From Candidatus Peregrinibacteria bacterium (lineage in GTDB: Bacteria; Patescibacteriota; Gracilibacteria; UBA1369): a DNA stretch of 6,987 nt. Position 1 is the stretch's first letter, and the number at the start of each line of letters is the position of its first letter. A program made the position numbers and the translations under genes. The DNA lies in contig WJJQ01000085.1 of assembly GCA_014729615.1 (NCBI GenBank), positions 1 through 6,987 on the forward strand, given 5' to 3'. Positions 6,442 to 6,987 of the stretch are shown here, piece after piece. Under the pieces are notes generated by a model. The model was not told the origin of the DNA. It saw nothing but the letters and a program-made list of their open reading frames with translations, and searched no databases.

Positions 6442-6470
6442 TTTTTACTCGTAATTTGCTAAAGTGTCAA
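6442..6470 (-). promoter_or_regulatory. Sigma70-type promoter for ftsZ
   Basis: On the minus strand a perfect -35 box TTGACA (6470-6465) is followed, after 17 nt, by a -10-like TAAAAA (6447-6442). Transcription would begin near 6435 and give a leader of about 38 nt before the ftsZ ATG. It falls inside the 110-nt ftsA-ftsZ gap (6398-6507), which otherwise holds A/T-rich sequence and no terminator I can see. The -10 box matches consensus at only four of six positions, so strength is uncertain. ftsZ may also be read through from ftsA. Confidence 0.6.
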
Positions 6471-6507
6471 GAAGATTTTATGATTTTAAGTTTGGGGGTG
6501 GGAATTT

Positions 6508-6987
6508 TTATGGAAACAGGCTTCTAAACCAGTCTTTTACACTTCCAGCGGTTTTCTTCAAACTGAATCCTTTGAATGAAAAACCATAACTTCTATGTTC
6601 AAGGCGCGATCCCCATAAAATTAGTCCTATTGAAGTTGCGTAAGCCGGATCGTCAATTTTATCGACTACCCCGTCAAAGTTTTGCGGGAATCCAATTTGC
6701 ACGGGAAGATTTAAGGTTTCACGTGCCAGGTCGATGGTACCGGGCATTTTTACGCCCGCTCCCGTAAGCACAACACCCGCCGGCAGCATTCCATCTCGAT
6801 GAATTTTTGCCAGTTCATCTTTAACAAGAATAAATATTTCATGATATCTGGCCTGAATTATTTCGGCCATTAATTTTTTTGAAACCTTTTGAGTGTCGAT
6901 TTTACTAACCAATGAAAGGTCAATAACTTCTCTGTCGTTTACGTCTGAAGGGTTACAGGTGCCATATTCCATTTTGATTTTTTCTGC
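6508..6987 (-). CDS. ftsA: Cell division protein FtsA, C-terminal part
   Basis: FtsA is the actin-like ATPase that tethers FtsZ filaments to the membrane and recruits later division proteins. The visible 159 residues are the C-terminal part; the frame is open to the right edge (Ala-Glu-Lys-Ile-Lys precede the Met at 6972, as in the family's AE-x-IK-x-x-YG motif), so that Met is internal. The phosphate-binding segment GVVLTGAGVKMPG and the following LNLPVQIGFP match the family, as does DPAYATSIGLILWG. The usual TGGG is TGAG here. After a short basic linker the protein ends in VKDWFRSLFP, the amphipathic membrane-targeting helix. It precedes ftsZ on the same strand in the standard ftsA-ftsZ order. 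The N-terminal portion, roughly 60% judging by typical FtsA length, lies outside the window. Confidence 0.97.
   Translation of the reverse strand, partial: AEKIKMEYGTCNPSDVNDREVIDLSLVSKIDTQKVSKKLMAEIIQARYHEIFILVKDELAKIHRDGMLPAGVVLTGAGVKMPGTIDLARETLNLPVQIGFPQNFDGVVDKIDDPAYATSIGLILWGSRLEHRSYGFSFKGFSLKKTAGSVKDWFRSLFP

Noticed and set aside
1..6987. Alternative genetic code (UGA as Gly or Trp), tRNA, CRISPR or insertion sequence
   Set aside because: No in-frame TGA is needed in any gene, stops are TAA/TAG, and no cloverleaf, regular repeat array, transposase or terminal inverted repeats were seen.

Overview
The window comes from an AT-rich bacterial chromosome. It holds the 3' part of ftsA and a complete ftsZ on the minus strand, convergent with a tight plus-strand run of five genes whose families I do not recognise. 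FtsZ and FtsA are ordinary bacterial versions. The other five are highly charged, mostly helical proteins with no signal peptide or membrane segment, and most starts lack a good Shine-Dalgarno. Together with the FtsZ sequence this suggests an uncultured Patescibacteria/CPR lineage (Parcubacteria-like). That placement is an inference at moderate confidence. All genes end in TAA or TAG and tryptophan is TGG, so nothing points to a recoded UGA.

Layout: gene 1 (1-1241, runs off the left edge) is acidic, with helices, a disordered linker and two small beta-rich units. Gene 2 (1260-2843) is a long acidic relative with helical hairpins and a low-complexity Glu/Ala centre. Gene 3 (2850-3248) is a small helical protein with a basic-hydrophobic C-terminus. 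Gene 4 (3248-3853) is lysine-rich and helical. Gene 5 (3855-5153) is a 432-residue helical protein with a beta-like N-terminus and a basic C-terminus. Gaps of 18, 6, -1 and 1 nt indicate one transcript with translational coupling. The gene 5 stop overlaps the ftsZ stop in one CTAG. ftsZ (6397-5150, minus) has a likely promoter of its own in the 110-nt gap behind ftsA (6508 to the right edge, minus).

ftsA and ftsZ form the usual division pair: FtsZ polymerises into the ring, and FtsA binds the FtsZ C-terminal peptide and anchors it to the membrane. Both terminal motifs are visible here. The five-gene block has no assignable function. It is nevertheless tied together by small shared sequence elements: a start-proximal motif in genes 2, 4 and, more weakly, 5; a short Pro-centred linear motif in genes 1 and 2; a helix motif ending in Ala-Tyr in genes 1, 2 and 4; and a possible beta-unit repeat. 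It reads as a lineage-specific set of related, possibly interacting proteins, and it is the most likely place in the window for an undescribed system.
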